From: Arcobacter sp.
GTDB lineage: Bacteria; Campylobacterota; Campylobacteria; Campylobacterales; Arcobacteraceae
Direction: 5' to 3'
Assembly: GCA_002869535.1 (NCBI GenBank)
Contig: PKUK01000009.1
Span: forward strand, 283,030 to 347,029
Length of the DNA stretch: 64,000 nucleotides
This document shows, one piece after another, positions 44,038 through 54,757 of the stretch (the first letter of the stretch is position 1; the number at the start of each line of letters is the position of its first letter). The translations under genes were made by a program, and so were the position numbers. Below the pieces are notes generated by a model. It was not told the DNA's origin. It saw only the letters and a list, made by a program, of their open reading frames with translations, and did no database searches.

Positions 44038-45654
44038 ATGACTAAATTTATATTTGTTACGGGTGGAGTCTTGAGTTCCTTAGGAAAAGGGATAACTTCT
44101 GCCTCTATTGCCACTATTTTAAAACAATCAGGTTACAAAGTAACCATGTTAAAAATCGACCCATATTTAAACGTTTACCCAGGAACAATGAGTCCACTAG
44201 AACATGGAGAAGTATTCGTAACAGCAGATGGTGCTGAAACAGATTTAGATTTAGGAAACTACGAAAGATTTATTGATGTAATTCTTGGTGCAAAAAATAG
44301 TTTTACTACTGGTCAAGTTTATCAATCAGTAATCAAAAGAGAAAGAGAAGGTGGATACTTAGGAAAGACTATCCAAGTAATCCCTCACGTAGTTGATGAA
44401 ATAAAAGCAAGAATCTTTGATGCAGCAGAAGGCCATGAGTTTTTAATAGTAGAGCTTGGTGGAACAGTTGGAGATATTGAAGGGCTACCTTTTATGGAAT
44501 CAATTAGAGAAATTAGACATGAATTAGATAAAGATAGAACTATGAATATTCATGTAACACTAGTTCCTTATATAGCAGCAGCAGGTGAACTTAAAACAAA
44601 GCCTACTCAACACAGTGTTCAAGAGTTAAGAAGAATTGGTATTACTCCTCATATGCTTGTTTGTAGAAGTGAAAGACCATTGCCTAAAGAGTTAAAGAAA
44701 AAGCTTGCAATGTCTTGTGATATTAATAATAATGCAGTAATAGAAGCAGGTGATGCTCAATCTATTTATCAAGTGCCAATGAACTTCTTAAAAGAGGGAA
44801 TTTTAACTCCACTTTCAGAACACTTTAATATCAAAATCAAACCAAATATGGAAAAATGGGAAACTCTTGTAAAACATATTATTCTTCCTCAAGATGAGAT
44901 TACAATCGCTTTTGTTGGTAAATACTTAGAACTAAAAGAGTCTTACAAATCTTTAACAGAATCATTGATTCATGCAGGAGCTCACTTAAATACTAAGGTT
45001 AATATTAACTGGTGTGATAGTGAAAGAATTGAAGATGTTGGAGCTTACGACATAATTGGAAACTCAGATGCAATATTAGTTGCTGGTGGTTTTGGAAATA
45101 GAGGTGTTGAAGGTAAGTTAAAAGCAATTGAGTATGCAAGAGTAAATAATATTCCATTTTTAGGGATTTGTTTAGGTATGCAACTCTCTATTGTAGAATA
45201 TTGTAGAAATGTACTTGGAATCGAAGATGCAAACTCAATAGAGTTTGATGATAAGACTGCTAATCCAGCTATATATTTAATTGATGAATTTATGGATCAA
45301 TCGGGAAATAAACAACTTAGAACTCATAAATCACCAATGGGTGGAACAATGAGACTTGGAGAATATCCATTTAATCCAAAAGCTGGAACAAAATTAAAAG
45401 CTGCATATGGAAACAATGAAACATATTTTGAAAGACATAGACATAGATATGAAGCAAACCCTGCCTATAAACAAAAATTAGAAGAAGCAGGAATGATTGT
45501 TTCTGGTGAATCAGATGGACTTATTGAAGCAGTTGAGATAAAAGATCACCCATGGTTTGTTGGTGTTCAGTTTCACCCAGAGTTTACATCTCATTTGGAA
45601 ACACCAAATCCTATAATTACTGATTTTGTAAGACAAGCTACTAAAATAAAGTAA
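44038..45654 (+). CDS. pyrG: CTP synthase
   Basis: [50 protein letters not shown]. Confidence 0.97.
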   Translation: MTKFIFVTGGVLSSLGKGITSASIATILKQSGYKVTMLKIDPYLNVYPGTMSPLEHGEVFVTADGAETDLDLGNYERFIDVILGAKNSFTTGQVYQSVIKREREGGYLGKTIQVIPHVVDEIKARIFDAAEGHEFLIVELGGTVGDIEGLPFMESIREIRHELDKDRTMNIHVTLVPYIAAAGELKTKPTQHSVQELRRIGITPHMLVCRSERPLPKELKKKLAMSCDINNNAVIEAGDAQSIYQVPMNFLKEGILTPLSEHFNIKIKPNMEKWETLVKHIILPQDEITIAFVGKYLELKESYKSLTESLIHAGAHLNTKVNINWCDSERIEDVGAYDIIGNSDAILVAGGFGNRGVEGKLKAIEYARVNNIPFLGICLGMQLSIVEYCRNVLGIEDANSIEFDDKTANPAIYLIDEFMDQSGNKQLRTHKSPMGGTMRLGEYPFNPKAGTKLKAAYGNNETYFERHRHRYEANPAYKQKLEEAGMIVSGESDGLIEAVEIKDHPWFVGVQFHPEFTSHLETPNPIITDFVRQATKIK

Positions 45655-47216
45655 TGTCTAAAGTCACAAAACAAAAACTTTTTGACCTTTTATCTGCAAG
45701 ACACGAAAAGAGTAGCTACTCTAAGCTTGCAGATATTCCCCCTCCAACAAACTTTAAAGATATAGATAAAGCAACTAAACGTGTAAAAAAAGCCATACTT
45801 GACAATGAAAAGATAACTATTGTAGGAGACTATGATGTTGATGGGGTTGTTTCAACATCAATAATGGTAGATTTTTTTAATAAAATTGGCTATGAAGTTG
45901 ATTATATTATTCCAAATAGATTTGAACATGGATATGGCTTATCAACAAAGATTTGTGATCTTATAAATGAAGGTGTAGTAATCACAGTAGATAATGGAAT
46001 CTCTGCATGTGAGGCAACTGAGACTTTAAATAAGAAAAATATTGATGTAATAATTACAGACCACCATACAGTTGGAGAAAATATCCCAAATGCATATGCC
46101 ATCATAAATCCCAAACAACAAGAGTGTAATTTCCCATTTAAAGATATATGCGGAGCTCAAGTAGCTTGGTATTTTTGTGCGGCTATAAAAAAAGAGTTAA
46201 ATCTAAATATCAATATGAGTGATTTTTTAGACCTCTTATGTATTGCAATAATAGCTGATATGATGCCAATGACAAGCCTAAATTATACTATGGTAAGAAA
46301 TGGTTTAAAAAAAATAGAGACTTCAAAAAGAGTTGCCATATCCCACTTACGAAATATCATGAGAAAAAACTCTTTTGTATCTGATGATATAGGATTTATA
46401 ATAGCTCCAAAAATAAATAGTGCTGGAAGAATGGAAGATGCTTCAATTGCATTATCTTTTCTTCTTTCAAATACCATCGAAGAGGCAAATGAGTCCCTAG
46501 AGCTTTTAGAAGAGCTAAACAATAGAAGAAAGAGTATCCAAGAAGAGATATCCCTAAAAGCAAAGTATGAAATTGATATAAACGACAAAGCGATAGTTGT
46601 GTGGGGTGAAAACTGGCATGAGGGAGTTATTGGTATAGTTGCTTCAAAACTATCACATGCTTTTAAAAGACCAGCCTTTATCTTCTCAATAAAAGATGGA
46701 ATTGCAAAAGGAAGTGCAAGGGCAAATGCAGATATCAATCTACATACAATCATTTCTAAAGCACAGCATCTTTTATTGGGTTTTGGTGGACATAAAAATG
46801 CCGCTGGAATAAATATGGAAGTAAAGTATTTAGAAGAGTTTAAAACTATTATGAATAATGTTGTGTCAAATACATCAAAAGAGCTATATATTGAACCCAT
46901 TACCTTAGGAGAACTTGATATTTCAAGTGTTGATTTAGAGTTTATGCAAATAATAGAGAGCTTTGAGCCATATGGATTAGAAAACCACAAACCTATCTTT
47001 AAAATAACAAATGCAAAAATCATAAAGTCTGAACTTTTTGGTAGAGAAAAAAACCATCTAAAGCTTTTTCTAAACTCAGATGGCTTTGAATTTGAAGCTA
47101 TAAAATTTTATAGCAATAATATAAATAAAGATTTTATTGATATGATAATATCAGTAAATAAAAATGAGTTTAGAGGAGATATAAGCCCTCAATTTTTAAT
47201 TCAAGACTTCTTATAA
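45654..47216 (+). CDS. recJ: Single-stranded-DNA-specific exonuclease RecJ
   Basis: IVGDYDVDGVVSTSIM, VDNGISACEA, IITDHHT, GFGGHKNAAG. Confidence 0.93.
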   Translation: MSKVTKQKLFDLLSARHEKSSYSKLADIPPPTNFKDIDKATKRVKKAILDNEKITIVGDYDVDGVVSTSIMVDFFNKIGYEVDYIIPNRFEHGYGLSTKICDLINEGVVITVDNGISACEATETLNKKNIDVIITDHHTVGENIPNAYAIINPKQQECNFPFKDICGAQVAWYFCAAIKKELNLNINMSDFLDLLCIAIIADMMPMTSLNYTMVRNGLKKIETSKRVAISHLRNIMRKNSFVSDDIGFIIAPKINSAGRMEDASIALSFLLSNTIEEANESLELLEELNNRRKSIQEEISLKAKYEIDINDKAIVVWGENWHEGVIGIVASKLSHAFKRPAFIFSIKDGIAKGSARANADINLHTIISKAQHLLLGFGGHKNAAGINMEVKYLEEFKTIMNNVVSNTSKELYIEPITLGELDISSVDLEFMQIIESFEPYGLENHKPIFKITNAKIIKSELFGREKNHLKLFLNSDGFEFEAIKFYSNNINKDFIDMIISVNKNEFRGDISPQFLIQDFL

Positions 47217-47792
47217 AACTAAAGGTGCGTAAGTAGTTCTTACGTCAGGTGTTCTCTCTAAATCAAGTATCTCTTCATCTATTCGTGTAGAAGCACTTGA
47301 AGAGCTTAATATTGTGCCAGTTCTTATATTTATAAGTTTTATAAATACTATTAATCTTTTTGTTGTAACACTATATGTTCCAACAACTGCAAAGTTTTCA
47401 TTGATAACTTGGTTATTTATTCTATTTGAGTTTCTAGTTAATAGATTAAACCCATGTTCCCCAATTCTAAAGTCATTACCAAGTTCAACCTCTCTAACTA
47501 GTATATTTCTATTAAGTAAAGAGTTTTTTAAAGAGTCTGATAATAAAAAGCCTAATTTAGAATGATTTTGCAATCTATCTAGATTAACAAAGTCTGATAC
47601 TAAAACAGTCTCATCTTTAAAAATATTTTGATCAAATTTAGCATAAGATTTTTCGACTAATGCTCTTAGCATTGCTTGAAAGTTATTTGCTCCATCAATG
47701 TCTTTATAAACACATGAAGTAAAAAGTAGAGGAAGTAAAAGAGATGTTAAAAGAAGTTTAAACATCTCTTTTTTTAAAACTTTGGGTTTCAT
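47211..47792 (-). CDS. FlgO-domain lipoprotein
   Basis: Lipobox LLFTSC; VSDFVNLDRLQNHSKLGFLLSDSLKNSL...VVGTYSVTTKRLIVFIKLI. Confidence 0.75.
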   Translation of the reverse strand: MKPKVLKKEMFKLLLTSLLLPLLFTSCVYKDIDGANNFQAMLRALVEKSYAKFDQNIFKDETVLVSDFVNLDRLQNHSKLGFLLSDSLKNSLLNRNILVREVELGNDFRIGEHGFNLLTRNSNRINNQVINENFAVVGTYSVTTKRLIVFIKLINIRTGTILSSSSASTRIDEEILDLERTPDVRTTYAPLVL

Positions 47793-47801
47793 AAACTATT
47801 A

Positions 47802-48449
47802 TTATTCTGACATTATTTTTATTGTTCTAGGAGGTTTACAATCCTTGAAAATAACACAATCATTTCTTAAACCATGCTCATAAGTAGATCTAGCACTTGT
47901 AATGATTTGTCCATTTGCATTATCAATTACTCTAGCATTTAACATTATTTTTCCATATTGTCTTGAATACGTTCCCACAACAATAAAACTATTTTGAACA
48001 TTTTCTTTCATTTTACTTACATTTCTTGTAATGAAATACTCACCTTGTGCATTTACAGAAACACCAAGTTGTCCTCTAAATTCAATAATATTAAAACCTC
48101 TGTTTGATAATTCATTTATTAAACTTTCACTAATAACTCTTCCAAACTCAGTAGTCTTTTTAAAGTTATCAAGTCTAACAAAAGATGTGATTAAAACAGA
48201 TTTACTAGTATGCATTTTGTTGTTTTGCATCATTTGTGTTGCAAGAGAAGAAATTGTAGCTTCTAAAGAATTTTGTGTTGTAACATTTACTTGCATATCT
48301 TCTGCAATCTTTAAATGTTGTTTCGTAATTTGAACTTTCTTATCAGCTTTTTTAACTCCTGCATCTTCTGGTGAATTGTTATTCCCAGCAGTTAAAAGTG
48401 TAAGTGTTGATAAAAGTATCAGACTAGAGTTTCTCAATAGCTTAAGCAT
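47802..48449 (-). CDS. FlgO-domain protein, paralogue of the neighbouring gene
   Basis: ITSFVRLDNFKKTTEFGRVISESLINELSNRGF...VVGTYSRQYGKIMLNARVID. Confidence 0.75.
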   Translation of the reverse strand: MLKLLRNSSLILLSTLTLLTAGNNNSPEDAGVKKADKKVQITKQHLKIAEDMQVNVTTQNSLEATISSLATQMMQNNKMHTSKSVLITSFVRLDNFKKTTEFGRVISESLINELSNRGFNIIEFRGQLGVSVNAQGEYFITRNVSKMKENVQNSFIVVGTYSRQYGKIMLNARVIDNANGQIITSARSTYEHGLRNDCVIFKDCKPPRTIKIMSE

Positions 48450-48656
48450 GTATTACCCCTTTTTCATAATTGATAAATTTTATTTAAACTTTACTTATAT
48501 GTACTTGATATGCAGTTAAATAGTTGGTATTTTCTCTCTTTGCACATATTATTTAAGCTAATATTAATAAATGAAGTTTATATCTCTCTTTGTTTATCAA
48601 AGAATTTCACTTCAAGCTAAGAAATATGTTAGAATAATAACAAAAAGGATTTCACT

Positions 48657-49208
48657 ATGGCAAAACTTTTAATACCTATTTCAAATGGTTTTGAAGAGAT
48701 TGAAACTGTAAGTATAATTGATATTTGTCGCCGTGCAGATATTGAAGTAACTGTTGCATCTATAGAAAACATAGAAGTAAAAGGTGCCCACCAAATATCA
48801 ATAAAAGCAGATATATTATTATGTAATATTGAGGAAAAAGATTTTGATATGATAGCACTGCCTGGTGGACTGCCAAATGCTTTTAATTTAGCCCAAGATG
48901 AGCTTTTACAAAAAATTCTTAAAAAGTTCAAAGAAAACAATAAAAATATCGCTGCAATATGCGCAGCACCCTATGCTCTTTATAAAGCAGGAGTTTTAAA
49001 TAAAAACTATACCTGCTACCCAGGGTTTGAAGAAAAAATAAATGAGCACAATTATATTCAAAATCAAGATGTAGTAATTGATGGTAAAGTGTTAACATCA
49101 AGAGGACCTGCAACTGCTATGGCTTTTGCTTTGGAAATTGTTAAGATTTTAAAAGGGCAAGAAAAATACGAAGTAGTAAAAGAAGCAATACTAGCAAAGA
49201 ACTGCTAG
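48657..49208 (+). CDS. DJ-1/PfpI family protein
   Basis: AKLLIPISNGFEEIETVSIIDICRRA, IAAICAAPYALYKAGVL. Confidence 0.92.
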   Translation: MAKLLIPISNGFEEIETVSIIDICRRADIEVTVASIENIEVKGAHQISIKADILLCNIEEKDFDMIALPGGLPNAFNLAQDELLQKILKKFKENNKNIAAICAAPYALYKAGVLNKNYTCYPGFEEKINEHNYIQNQDVVIDGKVLTSRGPATAMAFALEIVKILKGQEKYEVVKEAILAKNC

Positions 49209-49211
49209 TAT
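49188..49211. terminator. Stem-loop between convergent genes
   Basis: ATACTAGCA-AAGAAC-TGCTAGTAT followed by CTTTTAT. Confidence 0.65.
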
Positions 49212-49221
49212 CTTTTATAAA

Positions 49222-49806
49222 TTATTTGTCAAAATCAGGAACTCTTCCTACCATAGCTTCAAGTTCTCTAAGGTCATCATCTGTATGACCTTCTTTTAAT
49301 TTTGCTGGTTTGACACTTCCATCATCCTTTACCCAAACCATATTATGGTGATGTGCAGTATATGTTTTATGCTCTTTTTGAGTAGATAGTTCAGTCTCTC
49401 CATAACAAGTACAGAAGTATGCTTTACCCTCTTTTTGCTCTAAATAAACACCAGTTCCCCTAATCCCCGCTGTCATATTTTCTGTTTTTACTTCATGGTT
49501 CCCACCCTTTTCAAAAACAGCTAAAACTCCACCTGTGACTATATTTAGACTTTTTACACCAGCTTTTTCATTAATTGAAAATTTTGCATCACCTTTTGCC
49601 AAAAAGGCATCTTTTCCTATATTAAATTTTACTTTTGAATTTTTACCAGTTTTAATAAAATCACCCAATTTTACAACACTGTTTTTAGTAGCTTTTTCTC
49701 CATTTATATAGACTTCACCACTACTTACAACACTATCTGCATATAATGTAAATAAAAAAACAGATGATAAACAGATTATTATTTTTTTCATATTTCTTCC
49801 CCTCAA
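49222..49806 (-). CDS. FecR-domain periplasmic protein
   Basis: Signal peptide; FecR-like GDFIKTGKNSKVKFNI...GIRGTGVYLEQKEGKAYFCTCYG. Confidence 0.8.
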   Translation of the reverse strand: MRGRNMKKIIICLSSVFLFTLYADSVVSSGEVYINGEKATKNSVVKLGDFIKTGKNSKVKFNIGKDAFLAKGDAKFSINEKAGVKSLNIVTGGVLAVFEKGGNHEVKTENMTAGIRGTGVYLEQKEGKAYFCTCYGETELSTQKEHKTYTAHHHNMVWVKDDGSVKPAKLKEGHTDDDLRELEAMVGRVPDFDK

Positions 49807-49839
49807 ATATAATTTAGTTCAATTATTATATCATAAGTA

Positions 49840-51951
49840 ATGAAACTTTTTTTTAAACGAAAAATTCTATTTTTCTTCACTATTTTCTTACTACTTATTT
49901 TTTCTTATTTAAACTTTGAGAAAATAACTAACAACTTTGATGAAAAAATTAGAGAGATTTTCTTTGAAATAAGAGGTAATATTCCAACAAGCCAAAAAGT
50001 TGTAATAATAGATATTGATGAAAAATCTATAAGTGCAATAGGACAATGGCCTTTTGGTAGAGATTATATGGCACAAGTTTTAGCAAACCTTACAAATGCA
50101 GGAGCTGGAATAATTGGTATTGATATAATTTTTTCCGAATTTGATAGAAGTTCACCCTCATTTATGGCAAAAAGTTTAGGTGTAAAAGGTGAATTTAGAG
50201 ATAATGATGAACTTTTAGCAGCTGTTGTTTCACAAACACCAACTGTTTTGGGATACTATTTTACTAAAGATTTATCCAAAAACTCACAACCACATCCAAT
50301 TACAAAATTTACACCAAATAGTTCACCTCATCTTTTAAAATTTAACAACGTAGTTACTAATATATCTCCCGTACAAGAGAGTGCTTATTCATCAGGATTT
50401 TTTAATGCTTTCAATGATTATGGTGGCAAAATGACTAAAATGCCTTTGATGTTAGAGTATAAAGATAAGATTTACCCATCCTTAGTTTTTGAAATGATAA
50501 ATATTGCAAGTCAAACAAAAGAAGTAAAAATACTTCAAGATAACTATGCAATTCATGGTGTTAAACTTTCAAACATGGCAATACCCACAGATAAAAATGG
50601 ATTTATGAGAATAAATTTCAGAGGTGCAAAAAACAGCTTTAAATATATCTCCTTTTTAGATGTACTAAATGGTAATTTTGACCCAAAAGATGTGAGTGGG
50701 AAATTTATTTTAATAGGAACTTCCATTACAACACTGGCTGATTTAAGAGCTACAGTGTATGACCTAGCTATGCCTGGTGTTGAAATTCATGCAAATATGA
50801 TTGACAATATTTTAAAGGGTGATTTTCTATATGAACCACCCTTTGCAAAAGCTATTGATATTTTTATAATTCTATTTTTAACTCTTATTTTAGGTCTTAT
50901 TTTATTATACTTATCTTCAGTTTTAACACTAGTCGTTGTATTTATCTTATCCTCTATTTTATATATGAGTTATTACTATCTACTCTTTTCACAAGGACTT
51001 GTTTTAAATCTTTTTTACCCTTTAATCTCCATAGTAATTACCACAATAAGTGCCTTTTATATTAACTACCAAAGAGAACAAAAACAAAAAGAGTTTATAA
51101 AAGATAAGTTTGCAAAAAAAGTCTCTTTAGAAGTTGCCAATGACCTATTATCAAATGAAAATAATAACTTTCAAGCAAAAGAGAAAGAACTAACTGTCTT
51201 TTTTAGTGATATACGAGGATTTACATCTCTTTCAGAAAATTTCGACTCTCCTCAAAAACTTATTGAACTTCTAAATAGATACTTTGAACCAATGACTGAG
51301 AGTATTACCAAAAACCATGGAACTATTGATAAGTTTATTGGTGATGCCATTATGGCTTATTGGAATGCCCCATGTGAAGTATCTAATCATGCAGATAAAG
51401 CTTTACAAACTGCACTATCTCAACTTGAAGAATTAGAAAAACTTAATGATCAACTTCAAAAAGACTCTAAAATAATCATTGAGATTGGTATAGGAATTCA
51501 TACGGGATTAGCAGTTGTAGGAGAGATGGGTTCTAAAGGAAGAAGTGATTATACAATTATTGGAGATAATGTAAACCTAGCTTCAAGAATAGAAGGTCTT
51601 ACAAAAACCTTTGGAGTTAAATTAATAATATCAGAATCCACAAAGAATCAATTAACCCAAAAGTACCACCTCAAATACCTAGCAAGTGTTGTAGTAAAAG
51701 GAAAAAGTAGTGCCATCAAACTTTATGAGGTTTTAACAAACAAAGAGTATGAAAAGTTTAAGGATAAACAGAGTGATTATGCTGAAGCGATTAAATATTA
51801 TGAAATATCAGAGTTTGATAAGTGTAAAGCAATTTTTGAAAAAATGAATAAAATAGAACCTACAAAATTAAATAAACTATATATAGATAAATGTGTTGAA
51901 CTATTAGCTTCAAAGGAATCAAATAAAAACTTTATAATGCATAGTAAATAA
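49840..51951 (+). CDS. CHASE2-domain adenylate/guanylate cyclase
   Basis: N-terminal CHASE2 (VVIIDIDEKSISAIGQWPF); C-terminal class III cyclase TVFFSDIRGFTSLSE, KFIGDAIMAYWNAP. Confidence 0.92.
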   Translation: MKLFFKRKILFFFTIFLLLIFSYLNFEKITNNFDEKIREIFFEIRGNIPTSQKVVIIDIDEKSISAIGQWPFGRDYMAQVLANLTNAGAGIIGIDIIFSEFDRSSPSFMAKSLGVKGEFRDNDELLAAVVSQTPTVLGYYFTKDLSKNSQPHPITKFTPNSSPHLLKFNNVVTNISPVQESAYSSGFFNAFNDYGGKMTKMPLMLEYKDKIYPSLVFEMINIASQTKEVKILQDNYAIHGVKLSNMAIPTDKNGFMRINFRGAKNSFKYISFLDVLNGNFDPKDVSGKFILIGTSITTLADLRATVYDLAMPGVEIHANMIDNILKGDFLYEPPFAKAIDIFIILFLTLILGLILLYLSSVLTLVVVFILSSILYMSYYYLLFSQGLVLNLFYPLISIVITTISAFYINYQREQKQKEFIKDKFAKKVSLEVANDLLSNENNNFQAKEKELTVFFSDIRGFTSLSENFDSPQKLIELLNRYFEPMTESITKNHGTIDKFIGDAIMAYWNAPCEVSNHADKALQTALSQLEELEKLNDQLQKDSKIIIEIGIGIHTGLAVVGEMGSKGRSDYTIIGDNVNLASRIEGLTKTFGVKLIISESTKNQLTQKYHLKYLASVVVKGKSSAIKLYEVLTNKEYEKFKDKQSDYAEAIKYYEISEFDKCKAIFEKMNKIEPTKLNKLYIDKCVELLASKESNKNFIMHSK

Positions 51952-51954
51952 GAC

Positions 51955-53100
51955 TTATCTTTTAGAGCAAATTAACCTATTTTTTAAACAGAAATCATCA
52001 AAACTATTTTTTATATCATTATGTAACATAAAAGAATTTGCATTTTGTGAATATTCTTTTTGTAAGTTTTTATCTTCTTTTAATTTCATAATAGCCTCTA
52101 TCCACATATCTTTATTTTTTATATCCAATATAAATCCACTATTTGCTAGCTTTACAAACTCTTTTGGTCCACCCTCATTTGTAACAATAACAGGTAGACC
52201 TGAACACATTGCCTCAAGAACAACTTGACCTAAGGTATCAGTAGTAGAGGGAAAAATAAAAACATCAGAACTTGCATAAATTTTAGATAATTCATCTCCT
52301 CCCTTTGCTCCTAAAAAATATATATTGTTCTTTTTTAATTCATCTTTATATTTTAAAAACTCTCCATTACCAACAATTATCAAATCAATATTTGTTGATA
52401 AAAGAGAGATCTCTTTAAATAATTGAATCAAAAACTTAATATTTTTCTCTTTTGTAACTCTTCCCACATACAAAAACTTTAATGTACTTGTTTTTATTCT
52501 ATAATTATTCCAAATATCAGTATTTCTAAAAGATGATGAAAAGTTTTTTGTATCAATGCCAGCTTTTAGTGTGAAGATTTTTTTTTCATTAATTTTTAAA
52601 TCATTTATAATAATATTCTTATACTCATCACTTCTTACAAATATAGCTTCAAAATCTCTATAAAAAAACCGTAGATAAGTTTTAGAAATATATTTAAAAA
52701 ATTTTGAGTTACTGTTTTTGTAGATATATTGAGGAAAATCAGTATGATATATTCCTGCTTTTGGTATCTTGTAAATTTTTGCTAATATTGAACCTATTAG
52801 TCCAACTGGTCCTGGAGTTGAGATGTGAATTAGTGTTGGAGATAACTGTTTTAAGAGCTTTGCCATTTTAAATGGATTTGGAAATACTAAATCCAACTCT
52901 TTATAAAAAGGCATGGATATCTTAAAATATGGGTTTATATTATAAATATTCTTTTTTTGAGAAAAAGCACTCTTTTTCGTAGAAGTAATTATACTAAAAT
53001 TGCTCTTTTCACCTATTTTTGCAAAATCATTTAAAAATCTAGAGACGCCATTTAAATCATAAACTGTATCACTAAACAAAACCAATTGTGTATTTCTCAT
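51955..53100 (-). CDS. Glycosyltransferase family 4/1
   Basis: FLYVGRVTKEKNIKFLI, ASSDVFIFPSTTDTLGQVVLEAMCSGLPVIV. Confidence 0.92.
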   Translation of the reverse strand: MRNTQLVLFSDTVYDLNGVSRFLNDFAKIGEKSNFSIITSTKKSAFSQKKNIYNINPYFKISMPFYKELDLVFPNPFKMAKLLKQLSPTLIHISTPGPVGLIGSILAKIYKIPKAGIYHTDFPQYIYKNSNSKFFKYISKTYLRFFYRDFEAIFVRSDEYKNIIINDLKINEKKIFTLKAGIDTKNFSSSFRNTDIWNNYRIKTSTLKFLYVGRVTKEKNIKFLIQLFKEISLLSTNIDLIIVGNGEFLKYKDELKKNNIYFLGAKGGDELSKIYASSDVFIFPSTTDTLGQVVLEAMCSGLPVIVTNEGGPKEFVKLANSGFILDIKNKDMWIEAIMKLKEDKNLQKEYSQNANSFMLHNDIKNSFDDFCLKNRLICSKR

Positions 53101-53183
53101 CTAACTATTTTATCTCTAGATGGTTACAAAAATATTACTTAAATTGATGCCATAATGTAATCATTTACAATTACAATCAAGCT

Positions 53184-53912
53184 ATGAAATACAAAACAAT
53201 ATTTATATCAGATGTACATTTAGGCACAAGGTTTGCACAAGCAGAAAAACTTATTGATTTTTTAAAAGAGAATGAAAGTGAAAACCTCTTCTTGGTGGGG
53301 GATATTATTGATGGCTGGTCAATAAAAAGGAAATTTGTATGGCCACAATCACACTCTGATGTAATACAAAAAATCCTGAGAAAAGCAAGAAAGAGTACAA
53401 ACGTATATTTAATCACAGGTAACCATGACGAGTTTTTAAGGCCTTTTGTTCCTCTTGTGCTAGGAAATAATTTAGAAGTATCAAATGAGTTTACATATAC
53501 TTCAATAAGTGGAAAAAAATATTATATTACCCATGGTGATTTTTTTGATTCTATTACTATGACAAAAAAATGGTTAGCCATTTTAGGTGATTATGGATAT
53601 GACTTTTTACTTTATGTAAATCATATATTGCATAAAATAAGAACAACTTTTAAAATAAATTCTCAATGGTCACTATCTAAATATATAAAAGATAATGTCA
53701 AGAGTTCTGTTAATTTTATAAATGATTTTGAAAAAGTTCTAACTGACCATGCAAAACACAAAGGTTATGATGGTATTATTTGTGGACATATTCATAAAGC
53801 AGAACAAAGAGATATTGATGGGATTGAATATAAAAACTGTGGTGATTGGGTTGAATCATGCACAGCTGTAGTGGAGACATATGAAGGTGATTTTAAAATT
53901 ATTACTTGGTAA
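53184..53912 (+). CDS. Metallophosphoesterase, UDP-2,3-diacylglucosamine diphosphatase-like
   Basis: FISDVHLGTR, LVGDIIDGW, ITGNHDEFL, IICGHIHKAE. Confidence 0.9.
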   Translation: MKYKTIFISDVHLGTRFAQAEKLIDFLKENESENLFLVGDIIDGWSIKRKFVWPQSHSDVIQKILRKARKSTNVYLITGNHDEFLRPFVPLVLGNNLEVSNEFTYTSISGKKYYITHGDFFDSITMTKKWLAILGDYGYDFLLYVNHILHKIRTTFKINSQWSLSKYIKDNVKSSVNFINDFEKVLTDHAKHKGYDGIICGHIHKAEQRDIDGIEYKNCGDWVESCTAVVETYEGDFKIITW

Positions 53913-53917
53913 AATAG

Positions 53918-54664
53918 ATGGATAATTTAGCTCTTTGCTTAAGTGGAGGGGCAGCTCGTGGTGCATTTCACTTAGGAATTTTAGCCTATTTAGAAGATAA
54001 AACCATAGAGATAAAAGCCTATTCAGGAAGCTCAATTGGTGCTATAATATCTTGTTCTCATGCAAGTGGTATAGAAGCTAGAAAACAGCTAGAAATATTT
54101 AAAAGTGATGAAATAAAAAAAACACTCAAATTTAACTACTTTAAAAATGGTCTACTTCGTATTGATAAAGAGCATCATCTTTTAGATACTATCTTGCCTA
54201 TTAAAAACCTTGAAGATATTCCTAAAAGTGTCCATGTCAATGCTTATGATACAAAAACAAAAAAAATTTACTATTTTAACAAAGGGGAGACTCACCCTCT
54301 ATGTTTAGCCTCAAGTGCCTTGATTCCTATTTTTAAGCCTATTCATTATGACCACAAATATCTAATTGATGGTGGACTTTTTGATAATATGCCAATTAGC
54401 CCATTGCAAAACAAAGATTATAAAATAGTATGTATAGATTTAATGCCTAAATCAGAAAAAAATCAGAAAAAAAGATTTGATTTATTAAAGCCTCTAAAAA
54501 AAAGACTCTTTCAAACTCGCTTTAATAATGGAAACTACTCTATACAACATAGTGATTTATATATAACACATCCACTACTTAGACAAACTCCAATGTTTAC
54601 CTTTAAAGGTCTTCAAGATATTTTTGATTTAGGCTACAAAGAAGCACCAAAGTTTTTCTCTTAA
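53918..54664 (+). CDS. Patatin-like phospholipase
   Basis: LCLSGGAARGAFHLG, YSGSSIGAII, LIDGGLFDNMPISPL. Confidence 0.93.
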   Translation: MDNLALCLSGGAARGAFHLGILAYLEDKTIEIKAYSGSSIGAIISCSHASGIEARKQLEIFKSDEIKKTLKFNYFKNGLLRIDKEHHLLDTILPIKNLEDIPKSVHVNAYDTKTKKIYYFNKGETHPLCLASSALIPIFKPIHYDHKYLIDGGLFDNMPISPLQNKDYKIVCIDLMPKSEKNQKKRFDLLKPLKKRLFQTRFNNGNYSIQHSDLYITHPLLRQTPMFTFKGLQDIFDLGYKEAPKFFS

Positions 54665-54757
54665 AATAGTTTTAAATATTAAAATTTATTAAATATTTCC
54701 ATCATATCTTAATTGCGATTTTGTTATAATCGCCATATAAAATATTAAAGAATTAAC

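Noticed and set aside
46283-47023. 246-aa ORF antisense to recJ
   Set aside because: Lies entirely within the convincingly coding recJ; low-complexity I/F/S-rich translation typical of a shadow ORF.
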